Notes: generated from the letters alone by a model not told the origin. 64,000 bases of DNA from Tessaracoccus coleopterorum (GCF_011174705.1 NZ_JAANIJ010000001.1:558001-622000); one strand, 5' to 3'. Positions 19,475-30,344 are shown, counted from the stretch's first letter. Made by a program: numbers and translations.

Positions 19475-20193
19475 ATGGAGCAACCGGCCGCGCATGCCAC
19501 CGGCCTCGTCGTGCGGCGCGGCAGGACGGAGATCCTGCACGGCCTCGACCTGAGCCTCCCTCCCGGTTCGGTCACCGGGCTGTTCGGGCCTTCGGGCTGC
19601 GGCAAGACGACGCTGATGCGGGCGATGGTCGGCGTCCAGAAGATCCGTTCCGGCTCACTCACGCTGCTCGGGCTCCCCGCCGGCGATCCGGCCCTGCGCC
19701 GTCGCGTTGCCTACACGAGCCAGTCGCTGAGCATCTACGGCGACATCTCCGTCAGGGCGAACGTCGCCTACTTCGGGCGGCTGCAGGGGGTCGGGCGCGC
19801 AGAGACCGATGCCGCCATCGGGTCCGTCGAGCTGGGCGCCCTCGCCGACCGCAGGGTGGAGACCCTCTCGGGAGGCGAGGCGAGCCGCGCGTCGCTTGCC
19901 TGCGCGCTGGTCGGGCGCCCTGACCTGTTGATCCTCGACGAGCCGACCGTCGGGCTCGACCCGCTGACGCGCGAGTCGCTCTGGGGTCATTTCAGATCAC
20001 TCTCAGCCGCGGGCACGACACTGCTGGTGTCCAGCCATGTGATGGACGAGGCCACCCGCTGCGACTCCGTACTGCTGATGCGCGAGGGCGGTTCCTGGCC
20101 GACGGCCCGATGCCCGATCTGATGGAGCGCACGGGCACCGGGAGCCCCGAGTCCGCATTCCTGGCGCTGATCAGGCAGGAGATGCGACCATGA
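19475..20193 (+). CDS. ABC transporter ATP-binding protein (DrrA/CcmA type)
   Basis: About 240 residues with Walker A GPSGCGKTT, Q-loop YTSQSLSIYG, signature LSGGEASRASLA, Walker B LLILDEPTVGLDP and the switch histidine in VSSHVMDEATRC. The signature LSGGEASR departs from the usual LSGGQ. A base loss near 20090 shifts the last 35 residues. The stop overlaps the permease ATG by 4 bp. With the ABC-2 permease it forms an exporter; the cargo (lipid, drug or polymer) is unknown. Confidence 0.9.
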
Positions 20194-20975
20194 CCGACTC
20201 CGCCGCCCGGCACGGCGCCACCGTCCGAAGGCGCAGGCCGTTCGCGACCTCGGCGCGGATTGCCGCGCAGCTGCGCTCCGATCACCGCACCGTCGCGATC
20301 ATCCTCGTGATGCCCGTGATCCTGATCTCGCTTCTCTACTTCGTGCTGCGCGACTCTCCGGTGCCACCAGGGCAGGAACCCGCCTTTGATCGGATCGGCC
20401 CCACCATGCTCGCGGTGCTTCCGATGATGCTGATGTTCCTCGTCACGTCGATCGCGATGCTCCGGGAACGCACGACCGGCACCCTCGAGCGGCTCCTGAC
20501 GACCCCGCTCAGCCGGTGGAACCTGCTCGCCTCCTACGGGCGGTGTTCGGGCTGCTAGGGGTCATCCAGGCTTCGGTGCTGGCCGCGTTCGTGCTCGGGG
20601 TGTTCGGGGTCGAGACCGACGGGCCGGTGCCGATGCTCCTCCTGCTGGCGCTGCTCGACGGGCTGGTCGGGTGGCTTTCGGGCTGCTCGCCTCCGCGTTC
20701 GCGCGCACCGAGTTCCAGGCCGTGCAGTTCATGCCCCTTTTCATCGGGCCCCAACTGTTCCTGTGTGGGTTGTTCGCCCGGTGGACACGTTGCCCGACTG
20801 GCTGGCGCCGGTGGCGAAGGTGCTCCCGATGACGTGGGCCACCGACGTGGTGACCGACCTGACGTCCAACGCAGAACCGTCGGGAGGAACCTGGGTGCGG
20901 CTCGGGCTGCTGGGCGTCCTCGTCTTCGCGATGCTGGTCGTCGCCGCCGCGTCGATGCCACGTCAGACTCGATGA
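20190..20975 (+). CDS. ABC-2 type permease
   Basis: About 262 residues with six hydrophobic segments: TVAIILVMPVILISLLYF, MLAVLPMMLMFLVTSIAML, VIQASVLAAFVLGVFGV and later ones. It has the ABC-2 motif RERTTGTLERLLTTPLSRW, which contacts the ATPase, and LPMTWATDVV near the C-terminus. Three base losses, near 20540, 20675 and 20770, break the frame. It partners the ATPase encoded just upstream. The stop lies 16 bp before the GlnR-type box of glnA. Confidence 0.88.
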
Positions 20976-20991
20976 AGGTATCCGGGGTTTC

Positions 20992-21007
20992 GTAACGCGG
21001 CTGAAAC
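20992..21007 (+). promoter_or_regulatory. GlnR-type binding site of glnA
   Basis: GTAAC, six bases, GAAAC matches the actinomycete GlnR half-box pair gTnAc-n6-GaAAc. It lies 73 bp before the glnA ATG. A second GTAAC near 21050 has only a weak partner. Direct regulation by GlnR is inferred. Confidence 0.6.
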
Positions 21008-21079
21008 GAGCCGGCAACTGCCGGGCAAAGATCCCCCGTACGGTTCACTCGTAACCTCGAACAAGTAAGGACCCACGAC

Positions 21080-22500
21080 ATGTTCCAAGGCGCAGAAGAT
21101 CTCCTGGCCTACCTCAAGGAAGAAGGCATCGAGACCGTCGATGTGCGCTTCTGCGATCTGCCGGGTGTCATGCAGCACTTCACCGTCCCCGCCGCCGCCT
21201 TCGGGCCGGAGGTCTTCGAAGACGGCCTCGGCTTCGACGGCTCCTCGATCACCGGCTTCCAGAAGATCCACGAGTCGGACATGTCGCTGTTCCCCGACCC
21301 GACCACCGCGTACGTCGATCCGTTCCGGCGCTCGAAGACGCTGAACGTGAACTTCTTCGTGCACGACCCGCTGACGAAGGAGCCGTACTCGCGCGATCCG
21401 CGCAACATCGCCCGCAAGGCGATGGCGTACCTGGCCTCCACCGGCGTCGGTGACACCGCCTACTTCGCGCCCGAGGCCGAGTTCTACGTGTTCGACGACA
21501 TCCGCTTCGACACCTCCGCCAACTCGTCGTACTACCACATCGACTCCGAGGCGGGCGCCTGGAACACCGGCCGCGTCGAGGACGGCGGCAACCGCGGTTA
21601 CAAGGTCAAGTTCAAGGGTGGCTACTTCCCCGTCGCTCCGGTCGACCACTTCGGTGACCTGCGCGACGACATCGTCCGCCACATGGGCAACGCCGGGCTC
21701 GAGGTTGAGCGGGCGCACCACGAGGTCGGCACCGCTGGCCAGGCCGAGATCAACTGGCGCTTCGACACGCTGCTCAAGGCGGCCGACGACGTGATGAAGT
21801 TCAAGTACCTGGTGAAGAACGCCGCCTGGGAGGCCGGCAAGACGGCCACCTTCATGCCCAAGCCGATCTTCGGCGACAACGGCTCCGGCATGCACTGCCA
21901 CCAGTCGATCTGGGACAAGGGCGAGCCGCTGTTCTACGACGAGAACGGGTACGCCGGGCTCTCCGACATGGCCCGCTGGTACATCGGCGGCCTGCTGAAG
22001 CACGCCCCGCCCTGCTGGCTTTCACGAACCCGTCGGTGAACTCGTACCACCGCCTCGTCCCCGGCTTCGAGGCCCCCGTCAACCTGGTCTACTCGCAGCG
22101 CAACCGCTCGGCCTGCATCCGCATCCCGATCACGGGTTCGAATCCGAAGGCCAAGCGCATCGAGTTCCGCTGCCCCGACCCGTCGTCGAACCCGTACCTG
22201 GCGTTCGCGGCGATGCTGCTGGCCGGCCTCGACGGCATCCAGAACCGGATCGAGCCGATGGCCCCGATCGACAAGGACCTGTACGAGCTGCCCGCCGAGG
22301 AGCACGACCAGGTGCCGACCGTCCCGGGCAACCTGGGCGCCGTCCTCGAAGCGCTCGAGGCCGACCACGAGTTCCTGTTCGCCGGTGACGTGTTCACCCC
22401 CGACCTGATCGAGACGTGGATCGAGCTGAAGCGCGCGGAGATCCAGGCGATCGCGATGCGCCCGCACCCGCACGAGTTCGAGCTGTACTACGCCATCTGA
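21080..22500 (+). CDS. glnA: Glutamine synthetase type I, adenylylatable (GlnA)
   Basis: The main ammonia-assimilating enzyme (glutamate + NH3 + ATP to glutamine), a dodecamer in the cytoplasm. About 474 residues with DGSSITGF, metal-binding [20 protein letters not shown], the ATP-site stretch [26 protein letters not shown] and [10 protein letters not shown]. The adenylylation tyrosine lies in [11 protein letters not shown], so activity can be switched by GlnE, encoded at 35510-38390. A single C lost from a run near 22008 (HAPALLAF) splits the frame. An SD-like AAGTAAGG and a GlnR-type box lie upstream; a hairpin terminator follows. Confidence 0.97.
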
Positions 22501-22517
22501 GCCGACGCGCTCGAGCG

Positions 22518-22555
22518 AGGGCCCTGACCTGCAGACATGCAGGCCAGGGGCCCTT
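22518..22555 (+). terminator. Terminator-like hairpin after glnA
   Basis: AGGGCCCTGACCTGC pairs with GCAGGCCAGGGGCCCTT, with a small bulge and a short loop, starting 17 bp after the glnA stop. Confidence 0.7.
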
Positions 22556-22756
22556 CTGCGTGGGCTTCGGAGGACGGGAGAGGCCGACTACGCCCTTGCC
22601 ACGAGGTACGAAGCAGCCAGGGCCGAGTGGCTCCGTGTGCGCGCGGGCGGCGGCCAACCCCGATGGATTCACTGGCTCTGATCCAGGTGTACCAACGACT
22701 GTCGGTGCTGGTGGCGCAGCGCGAAACTGTCAGACCCGACTGGAATAGTTGGTTCC

Positions 22757-24286
22757 ATGGACGGCAACGCAGTCGGTCAAGCCCGAGGAGTCTCCGACGA
22801 ACTCCTCGCGTTCGACCGCATGCGCCGCGTTGCCGAGGCCGGAACCATCCGCGTCATCTGCGAGCTTGCGAGCCTCTACAACCTGCAGGAGGCCGAACTC
22901 GCAGAGGCGCTTGTCGAGCGCCGCATCCGCCCGGCGGCGAAGGCACCCCGACCGTTTCGGAGTTCCTGAGCCTCGAGCTGGCCGGGCTCCTGAGTTGCAC
23001 TGCCACCGCCGCGGCGGGTCGGATCGCCGACGCCCTGAACCTGCAGTACCGCCACGCGCGCCTCTTCCAGGCGGTGCAGGACCTGGAGATCGACGCCGCC
23101 CGAGCTCTGAAGGCAGCAAGGCGCTGCGCGCTCCTGCACCCGATCCAGGCCGACGCGGTGACCACCGCATGGCTGCGCCAACAGGCGGGCAGAGGCTGGC
23201 AGGCGGCGTTCAACGCGCTCGACAAACTCATCATCTCGTCCGACACCGAACTGGCAGCGCAACAGGAACGCAAGGCGCGAGAAGACCGCGGTGTGTGGAT
23301 ATGGGGAGCCTACGAGGGTGTGATGAACCTCACCGGTCGCCTCGACGTGACCGACGCCCGGCTGGTGGACGACCGGCTCTCCTGGTTCGCTGACCTGATC
23401 GGGGCGACTTCCCCACGCTCACGCACGCGCAACTCCGCGCGAAGGCATTGGGGTTCTGACCGACCCGTATTACGCGGTCGCGTTGATGGAGGCCCATGGC
23501 CAGGCTGAACTTCCGCTCCACCATCAATGCTGCGGCTGCCACACCGCGAACGCCGAACCTGCCGGGCAGGAAGCCGGGCGGGCAGAGGTGCCGCCCACCG
23601 CGCCACAGACAAACGGGAGCCCGACAGAGGTCATGGAGGCGTACCTCGAGAAGTTGGCCTCCAGCCCACCACCACCCCGCTGGCCGCTGGCGTCCATCCG
23701 CTCCGGAAGGGCCGATTCGCCACCGCCGCACCCCGCTTCGGAGTCCTTCGGGAAAACCCCGGCCTGGATCGACGGGAGAACTCTGTCCTCACCGGCGAAG
23801 CATCGCCCGACACTGGTCCTGAACATCCACATCAACACCGACGCGCTGGGCAACAGCACCAAGGTTGCCCGGGTGGAGGGGCCGGACACATCACAACCCG
23901 GCTGCTGGCCGAGCTGACCGGGGAGATCCCGGTGTGAACCTCACGGTGCAGCCCGTGATCGACCTGCCGAACCTCGCCCCGGCCGACGCCTACGTGCCGA
24001 GCGACGTGATGCGACGAGCCACCATCCTGGCGTTCCCCATGAGCCGTTCCCGTTCTCGGATCGATGCTCCGTGGGCCTGGATCTGGACCACACGATCGCC
24101 TACCGACCGAGCCGTCGAGGCCAGACCAGGATCGGGAACCTCGCCCCGCTCACCAGGCGGGTTCATCGCGCGAAGACGGCGGGCTGGTGGGTCCTGGAAC
24201 AACCCACTCCCGGCCAGGTCAGATGGACCAGCCCGCTCGGCTACCACTACGTCGTCACCCCGTCCGGGACCCTGGCCTTGGGCTGA
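22757..24286 (+). CDS. DUF222/HNH-type protein (frame broken, degenerate)
   Basis: About 515 residues after joining frames. The N-terminal 230 residues are helical and resemble DUF222 (13E12-like) proteins (GRIADALNLQYRHARLF, AAFNALDKLIISSDTE, RLDVTDARLVDDRLS). The middle is proline-rich. The C-terminus has an HNH-like part: GLDLDHTIAYRP, then RIGNLAPLTRRVHRAKT and WTSPLGYHYVVTPSGT. Breaks occur near 22940, 23405 and several places in 23650-24060. This multicopy actinobacterial family is often variable; a nuclease activity is not shown. A repeat copy lies 750 bp downstream. Confidence 0.65.
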
Positions 24287-24341
24287 CAGCAGTTACGCGG
24301 ATCACGCACCGGTCGACCGCGCTTCTGCTAACTGTTTGGGC

Positions 24342-25046
24342 GTGGCAACTCCGACCGCGGCGACGCAGCCCGCCCAGCCGAACCTCACCGACGCCTCCCG
24401 CCCGTGGCGGCTGGCCCTCTGCGCCTTCGGGGATTGTGGGCCCTCCTCACCCTCCCGCTCGTGGCAGGCGGCTGGGCTGGCGCTGGCAGGACCAGGTCAG
24501 CCAGACGCCGCTGTACCGTGCGTTGGCCGAGAAAGCGGGCGACCCGTACGTGGTGTTCGGCTGCCTCGGCGCGGTGTCGTTCCTTGCCATCGGCCTTTCC
24601 CTGCTGCCAGACATGCGCCGCGCGGGATTGGGAGGACGGCTGTTCGCGTGGCTCATCCTCCTCGGCGCCGGGGTCACCGTGATCAGCTACCTCGGGACCC
24701 CTACGACTCGCCGCTGCATCCGCTGTGGGGCGCGGAGGGGTACTGGCTGATCCTCATCGGGCTGGCGGGCATCGTGGCGGCGTTGACGGCCGGCCGCACA
24801 TGGCGCCCCTGGACGCGGGTCGTCCTCGGCCTGAGCCTCCCGGTGCTCGCGGCGGGCACCCTGGCGCTGCAGTACTACCCGCACGGCTCGCTGGTTGCCC
24901 TCGCGACCGAGGCGGTGGTCCTCATCGCCGCGGCGCCCGCGCCGCCCTGCGGACACCCGGTTGGTAGCCGATTCCGATCGGTCGCGTCGGGAGAATCGCC
25001 ACCCGGCGCGCACCGGGGCCCGGCCACCCCACCCGGTGGCCGATAG
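24342..25046 (+). CDS. Membrane protein of unknown function
   Basis: About 200-235 residues after joining frames. Four hydrophobic segments: ALLTLPLVAGGW, VFGCLGAVSFLAIGLSLL, LFAWLILLGAGVTVISYL and LILIGLAGIVAALTAG, with LGLSLPVLAAGTLAL and ATEAVVLIAAAP near the end. I do not recognise the family. Breaks near 24436, 24475 and 24700 are single-base losses. The true end is uncertain: TAG at 24967 needs one more loss, while the frame shown runs on to 25046 inside a repeat element. GTG 24342 is assumed. Confidence 0.55.
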   Translation: MATPTAATQPAQPNLTDASRPWRLALCAFGDCGPSSPSRSWQAAGLALAGPGQPDAAVPCVGRESGRPVRGVRLPRRGVVPCHRPFPAARHAPRGIGRTAVRVAHPPRRRGHRDQLPRDPYDSPLHPLWGAEGYWLILIGLAGIVAALTAGRTWRPWTRVVLGLSLPVLAAGTLALQYYPHGSLVALATEAVVLIAAAPAPPCGHPVGSRFRSVASGESPPGAHRGPATPPGGR

Positions 25047-25090
25047 TTTCTTGCAGACCGACCAGAACAGGCCAGTGGCCGATTTTTCCG
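25035..25090 (-). repeat. 55-bp hairpin repeat, copy 1
   Basis: On the minus strand it reads CGGAAAAATCGGCCACTGGC, then CTGTTCTGGTCGGTC, and ends CTATCGGCCACC. The same order of blocks occurs in four copies at 51.4-51.7 kb. It lies in the gap before the MMPL gene. Confidence 0.75.
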
Positions 25091-25149
25091 AGGAGATCGG
25101 CCGTCCCACTCCGGACGTGGGACCGCCCACCGCGGGCCGCCACCGCACC

Positions 25150-25155
25150 TAGACT
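25150..25155 (+). promoter_or_regulatory. -10 box of the MMPL gene (leaderless)
   Basis: TAGACT, 7 bp before ATG 25163; this favours that ATG over GTG 25157. Confidence 0.5.
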
Positions 25156-25162
25156 CGTGACC

Positions 25163-27318
25163 ATGATGACCTCCCGGAGGGCGCGGGTCCTCATCCCCGT
25201 GGCACTGATCCTGATCTGGCTCGTCGGTGCGGGGATCGGAGGCCCCTACTTTGGGCGCGTCGGCGAGGTGGCCCAGAACGACCAGTCGGCGTTCCTCCCC
25301 GCCTCCGCCGAGGCGACCATCGTCGGCCAGCGCTACCTCGACTTCGTGGGCGACGACGAGATCCCGGCCATCGCGATCTTCGCCGGCAAGGAGGCCCTCA
25401 CCGACGAGCAACTGAGCGACCTGGGCGCGACCGTCAAGGACGTCGCCTCCACCGACGGCGTGGTCGGCGCCTCGCCGCTGATCCCGTCGGAGGACGGCCT
25501 CGCCGCCCAGGCGTTCATCGGCATCGACTCGGAGGCCGAGCTCGTCGACACGGTCACCGCCATCCGCACGGACATCTCCGACCAGCTGCCCGACGGCATC
25601 GAGTTCCACATCACCGGCCGGCCGGCTTCACCAGCGACCTCGTCGACGCGTTCAGCGGGATCGACGGTCTCCTCCTCATCGTGGCCCTCTCCCTGGTGCT
25701 CGTGATCCTGCTCGTCGTGTACCGCTCGGCGATCCTGCCGTTCGCCGTGCTCGCGACGAGCGTCTTCGCGCTCTGTGTCGCGCTGCTCACCAACTGGTGG
25801 CTCGCGAAGGCGGGCATCCTCACCCTCACCGGTCAGACCCAGGGCATCCTGTTCATCCTCGTGATCGGCGCCGCCACCGACTACTCGCTGCTCTACACCG
25901 CCCGGTACGCGGAGGAACTGCGTCGCCACCGCTCCCGGGCCGACGCCACCAGGGCCGCCCTGAAGGGCGTCGTCGAGCCGATCCTCGCCTCGGGTGGCAC
26001 CGTCATCGCCGGCCTGTTGTGCCTCCTCCTGAGCGACCTCGGCTCCAACCGCTCGCTCGGCCCCGTTGCCTCCATCGGCATCGCGTTCGCGATGGCGTCG
26101 GCGCTGACGCTGCTGCCGAGCCTGCTCTACCTGCTGGGACGTGTCGCCTACTGGCCCCGCCGCCCGCGCTTCGACCCGACCGCACCGACGATCAGCAGAC
26201 CCACACCGGCATCTACGCCCGCATCGGCGCCTTCGTGTCGCGTCGCCCGCGCACGGTGTGGATCGTCTGCACCATCCTGCTCGCCGCGGCGCCGCCTTCG
26301 TCCCGACGCTGCGGGCGGACGGCGTGCCGCCCAGCGAGTTCGTGCTCGGCACCTCCGACGCCCGCGACGGCCAGGCCCTCCTCGGCAAGCACTTCCCCGG
26401 CGGCTCGGGGTCCCCCGCCTACGTGCTGACCGATGAGGCGCGCCTCCAGGAGGTGGCCGACACCCTCCTCGCCCACGACGGCGTCGCCTCCGTCAGCGTC
26501 GTGGCCACCGACTCGCCGTCGGGTTCCGCGTCGGTGACGGCCGACGGCATCCAGCCGCTCGGCCCGCCCGGCACCCCCGCCCCGGCCCGACCGTGAGCGA
26601 GGGCCAGGTGATGCTGCTGGCCACCCTGGCCGACGCGGCCGACAGCGACGCGGCCATCGACACCATCGTCTCGCTGCGGGAGGATCTCGCGGGCACCGCG
26701 GAGTTCGGCGGCACCACCGCGACCGACCTCGACACCCGCACCACCTCGGAACGCGACCGGGCCGTCATCATCCCGCTGGTGCTGGCGGTGATCCTCGTCA
26801 TCCTGATCTTCCTGCTGCGCGCGGTGCTGGCGCCGGTGCTGCTGATCGCCACGACCGCGCTGAGCTTCGGCACCGCCATGGCACGGCGGCGATCGTGTTC
26901 AACCACATCCTGAAGCTGCCCGGGCCGACCCGTCGGTGCCGCTCTACGGCTTCGTGTTCCTGGTCGCGCTCGGGATCGACTACAACATCTTCCTGATGAC
27001 GCGCGTGCGCGAGGAGTCGGTGCGACACGGCACCCGCGAGGGCGTGCTGCGCGGGCTGGCCGTGACCGGCGGCGTCATCACGTCGGCCGGCATCGTGCTC
27101 GCCGCAACGTTCGCCGCCCTTGCGGTGCTCCCGATCCTGTTCCTCCTCCAGTTGGCGTTCATCGTCGCGTTCGGCGTGCTGCTCGACACGTTCGTGGTGC
27201 GGACGCTGCTCGTGCCCGCGCTGGTCTACGACATCGGCCCCGCCGTCTGGTGGCCGTCGCGGCTGAGCCGCAGCCACCCGAGGGGACCGACCCGACCCCG
27301 CGGCACGCCCGCCCGTAA
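25163..27318 (+). CDS. MMPL/RND family transporter (frame broken)
   Basis: An inner-membrane exporter of about 720 residues. A first segment (LIPVALILIWLVGAGI) precedes an extracellular domain. A five- to six-helix bundle follows with the proton-relay region GAATDYSLLYTARYAEEL. The pattern repeats: second domain, then VALGIDYNIFLMTRVREES and FIVAFGVLLDTFVVRTLLVPAL. GxxxDYxxF/L motifs in both halves are diagnostic. Breaks occur near 25622, 26190, 26293, 26583, 26885, 26925 and 27283. With the last one the gene ends at TAA 27316-27318, 10 bp before the next ATG. Cargo may be a lipid; unknown. Confidence 0.88.
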
Positions 27319-27328
27319 GCTGGGCGCC

Positions 27329-28292
27329 ATGATCAATGGCATCGTGGTGCGTGAATCCGGAGTCCAGCTCGAGACCTATGACGAGTCCTTCCTGGGCGAC
27401 GGCGACGTCCTGGTCGACGTCGTCTACTCCGACCTGAACTTCAAGGACGCGCTCGCCGTCACCGGCCGGCCGGGCGTGGTGCGCACGACCCCCTGGTTGC
27501 CGGGATCGACCTGGTCGGCACCGTCGCGGAGTCTGACGACCCGCGGTGGAAGCCCGGCGACTGGATCGTCCAGAACGGCGCGGGACTCTCCGAGACCCGG
27601 CACGGCGGCTTCACCACCCGTGCCCGGATCGACGCGAAGCTGGCCGTCGCCCTCCCGAGGGCCTCTCCCCGTCTCCGTCGCCGCCCTCGGCACCGCCGGC
27701 TACACGGCGGCGCTGGCCGTGCTGAAGATCGTCGGCGAGGGCGTCGTGCCCGGCGACGGCCCGTGCTGGTGACCGGTGCGACCGGCGGGGTGGGATCCAT
27801 CGCGACGCTGCTGCTCGCGACGGCGGGCTTCGACGTCGACGCCTCCACGGGCCGGATCGACCGGTTCGGCGACTACCTGAGCGACCTGGGCGCGACCACC
27901 CTGGTTCCCCGCGCCGAGCTCGAGGGCGGGGCCGCCCGCTGCAGAAGGCGCGCTACGCGGCCGTGGTCGACTCGGTCGGCGGCGAGGTACTGGCCAACGC
28001 CATCGCCCGCACCATCCCCGGCGGCACCGTCGCGGCCTGCGGCCTCGCGGGTTCGCACGACCTGCCGACCACGGTGATGCCCTTCATCCTGCGCGGTGTC
28101 ACCCTGGCCGGGATCGACTCGGTGTGGGCCTCCCTCGACGACCGGGCCGACGCGTGGCGCCTCCTCGCAAAGGGCATCGACGAGGAGCGACTCGCCGCGA
28201 TGACCACCCGCATCCCTCTGGCAGACGTCATCACCGCAGGTCAGCGACTGCTGGACGGCGAACTTCACGGGCGCACCCTCGTCGGGATCTGA
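27329..28292 (+). CDS. YhdH/AcuI-type quinone oxidoreductase (MDR family)
   Basis: A zinc-free medium-chain reductase of about 322 residues of the acrylyl-CoA reductase (AcuI) / YhdH group. Seen are YSDLNFKDALAVTGRPGVV, IDLVGTVAES, the nucleotide-binding VLVTGATGGVGSIAT and FILRGVTLAGIDSVW, the last typical of YhdH/AcuI. Reduction of acryloyl-CoA is the known role of the best-studied members; the substrate here is inferred only at family level. The frame is broken near 27490, 27762 and 27940. It begins 10 bp after the MMPL stop and may be cotranscribed. Confidence 0.9.
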
Positions 28293-28332
28293 CGGCGCGG
28301 GCCACGACCGCCCCACACGACACCTGGACAAG

Positions 28333-28346
28333 ATCCATAATTGGAT
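28333..28346. promoter_or_regulatory. Operator candidate upstream of fur-katA
   Basis: ATCCA, TAAT, TGGAT is a perfect inverted repeat with an AT-rich centre, about 20 bp upstream of the -10 box. It is the place expected for autoregulation by the Fur-family protein. Confidence 0.5.
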
Positions 28347-28364
28347 TCTTTCCAGAAAGCCCAC

Positions 28365-28370
28365 TAGGGT
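28365..28370 (+). promoter_or_regulatory. -10 box of the fur-katA unit (leaderless)
   Basis: TAGGGT, 7 bp before ATG 28378. Confidence 0.55.
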
Positions 28371-28377
28371 GGGGCGC

Positions 28378-28801
28378 ATGAACGACTGGTCCACCGCGCT
28401 TCGCGACGCCGGCCTCCGCGTCACCGCGGGCCGGCTCGCCGTTCTCGCCGCGCTCGAGGAGCGCCAACACCTCGGTGTCGCCGAGGTCGCCACGGCCGTG
28501 CGCGAACGCGTGGGAAGCGCGTCCACCCAGGCCGTCTACGACATCCTGGGAGCCCTGCACGACGCCGGGATCATCCGACGCGTCGAACCCGCGGGGCAGC
28601 CGCCGCGCTTCGAGCTCCAGACCGGCGACAACCACCACCACCTGATGTGTCGCCGCTGCGGCGCGATGTTCGACGTCGCCTGCCACATCGGCCACGCCCC
28701 TGCCTGTCCCTACCGATGCGTTGGGCTTCGTCGTCGACGAGGCCGAGGTCATCTACTGGGGCATCTGTGCGAACTGCAACGAGAGGAAAGAAATTGACTG
28801 A
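28378..28801 (+). CDS. Fur-family regulator (peroxide-type, FurA/PerR-like)
   Basis: A metal-dependent repressor of about 142 residues. The winged helix is [19 protein letters not shown] through [21 protein letters not shown]. The dimerisation domain has [18 protein letters not shown] and a second cysteine pair in ICANCNE, giving a CxxC...CxxC zinc site, with the histidine-rich HHH metal site. One base loss near 28705 changes the frame. Because katA follows with overlapping codons, peroxide-responsive control of catalase, as in mycobacterial furA-katG, is the likely job. An inverted repeat lies just upstream. Confidence 0.92.
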
Positions 28802-30260
28802 GCACATCGGCCAGTACCGACCCACCGGGTCTCCACCCGCCTGAACGGCGCCCCACGGAGTCGGACGCCCACTCGCTCACCGTCGGCAACGACGGGCCCA
28901 TCGTCCTGCATGACGTACACCTGGTCGAGCAGCTTGCCCACTTCAACCGCGAGCGCGTCGCTGAGCGCTCCCCCACGCGAAGGGCGCCGGCGCGTTCGGC
29001 ACCTTCAAGGTGACCAACGACGTGACCGCCTACACGAAGGCGGCCCCGTTCCAGCCCGGAGCCGAGACGCGCATGCTGGTGCGCTTCTCCACCGTCGCGG
29101 GCGAGCAGGGCTCCCCGACACCTGGCGCGATGTGCGCGGCTTCTCCGTGCGCTTCTACTCCTCCGAGGGCAACCTCGACATCGTGGGCAACAACACGCCC
29201 GTGTTCTTCCTGCGTGACCCGCTGAAGTTCCCCAACTTCATCCGCTCGCAGAAGCGGATGCCGCACACCGGCCTGCGCGACGCCACCATGCAGTGGGACT
29301 TCTGGACCAACTCGCCCGAGTCGGCCCACCAGGTCACCTACCTGATGGGTGACCGCGGCCTCCCGCCACCTGGCGCCACATGCACGGCTTCTCCTCCCAC
29401 ACCTACCTGTGGGTCAACGCCGCGGGCGAGCGGTTCTGGGTGAAGTACCACTGGCGCTCCAACCAGGGCGAGGCCAACCTCACCAACGAGGTGGCCACCA
29501 AGCTCGCGGGTGAGAACGCCGACTACCACCGCCAGGATCTCTTCGAGGCGATCGCCAAGGGCGACTTCCCCTCGTGGACGCTCAACATGCAGGTGATGCC
29601 CTACGCCGATGCGAAGGACTACCGCTTCAACCCGTTCGACCTCACCAAGACGTGGTCGCACACCGACTACCCGCTCGTCGAGGTGGGCGTGATGGAGCTC
29701 AACGAGAACCCGACCAACTTCTACGCCCAGATCGAGCAGTCGGCCTTCTCACCGTCGAACATGATCCCGGCACCGGCATCTCGCCGGACAAGATGCTGAT
29801 GGCCCGCGTGTTCGCCTACCCGGACGCCCAGCGCGCCCGCATCGGGGCGAACTTCCACCAGCTGCCCGTCAACCAGCCCGTCACCGCCGTGAACAACTAC
29901 GCGGAACAGGGCCCGATGCAGTACCAGCACAGCGGCGCCGCACCCGTCCACACCTTCAACAGCTTCGGCAGGCACTACGCCGACGCCGAGGTCACGGTGG
30001 AGGACGGCTGGGAGTCCGACGGCGCGCTGGTGCGTGCCGCCGCCACCCTGCACGCCGAGGACGACGACTTCGGCCAGGCAGGCACCCTGGTGCGCGAGGT
30101 GTTCGACGACGCGCAGCGTGACCGCTTCGTCGCCACCGTCGCCGGAGCCCTCGCGGGCATCGACGAGCAGGTCCTCGCCCGCGCCTTCCAGTACTGGAGG
30201 AGCGTCGACGAGACCATCGGATGTCGCATCGAAGAGGCCGTGCTGAGCAACCAGGCCTGA
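28794..30260 (+). CDS. katA: Monofunctional heme catalase KatA
   Basis: Decomposes H2O2 in the cytoplasm. About 491 residues of the small-subunit catalase clade. Seen are [26 protein letters not shown], catalytic His region [33 protein letters not shown] with the catalytic Asn, [20 protein letters not shown], and the heme-ligand tyrosine region in [14 protein letters not shown]. Several single-base losses break the frame (near 28830, 28910, 28978, 29120, 29365 and 29770). The start is TTG 28794, overlapping the Fur stop by 8 bp, so translation is coupled. A hairpin terminator follows. Confidence 0.95.
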
Positions 30261-30277
30261 TTTCAGGTCGGACGGCT

Positions 30278-30310
30278 CCGGGTCGCATCCCACGATGGGG
30301 TGCGACCCGG
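30278..30310 (+). terminator. Terminator-like hairpin after katA
   Basis: CCGGGTCGCATCCC pairs with GGGGTGCGACCCGG (one G-T wobble) around a 5-base loop, 17 bp after the katA stop. Confidence 0.7.
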
Positions 30311-30344
30311 ATCCGTTTCGCCCACCGTGCCGGGCGGGGACGCC

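Noticed and set aside
22757-24286. Homing endonuclease or mobile intron
   Set aside because: The N-terminus is DUF222, no host gene is interrupted and no intron or intein boundaries are seen.
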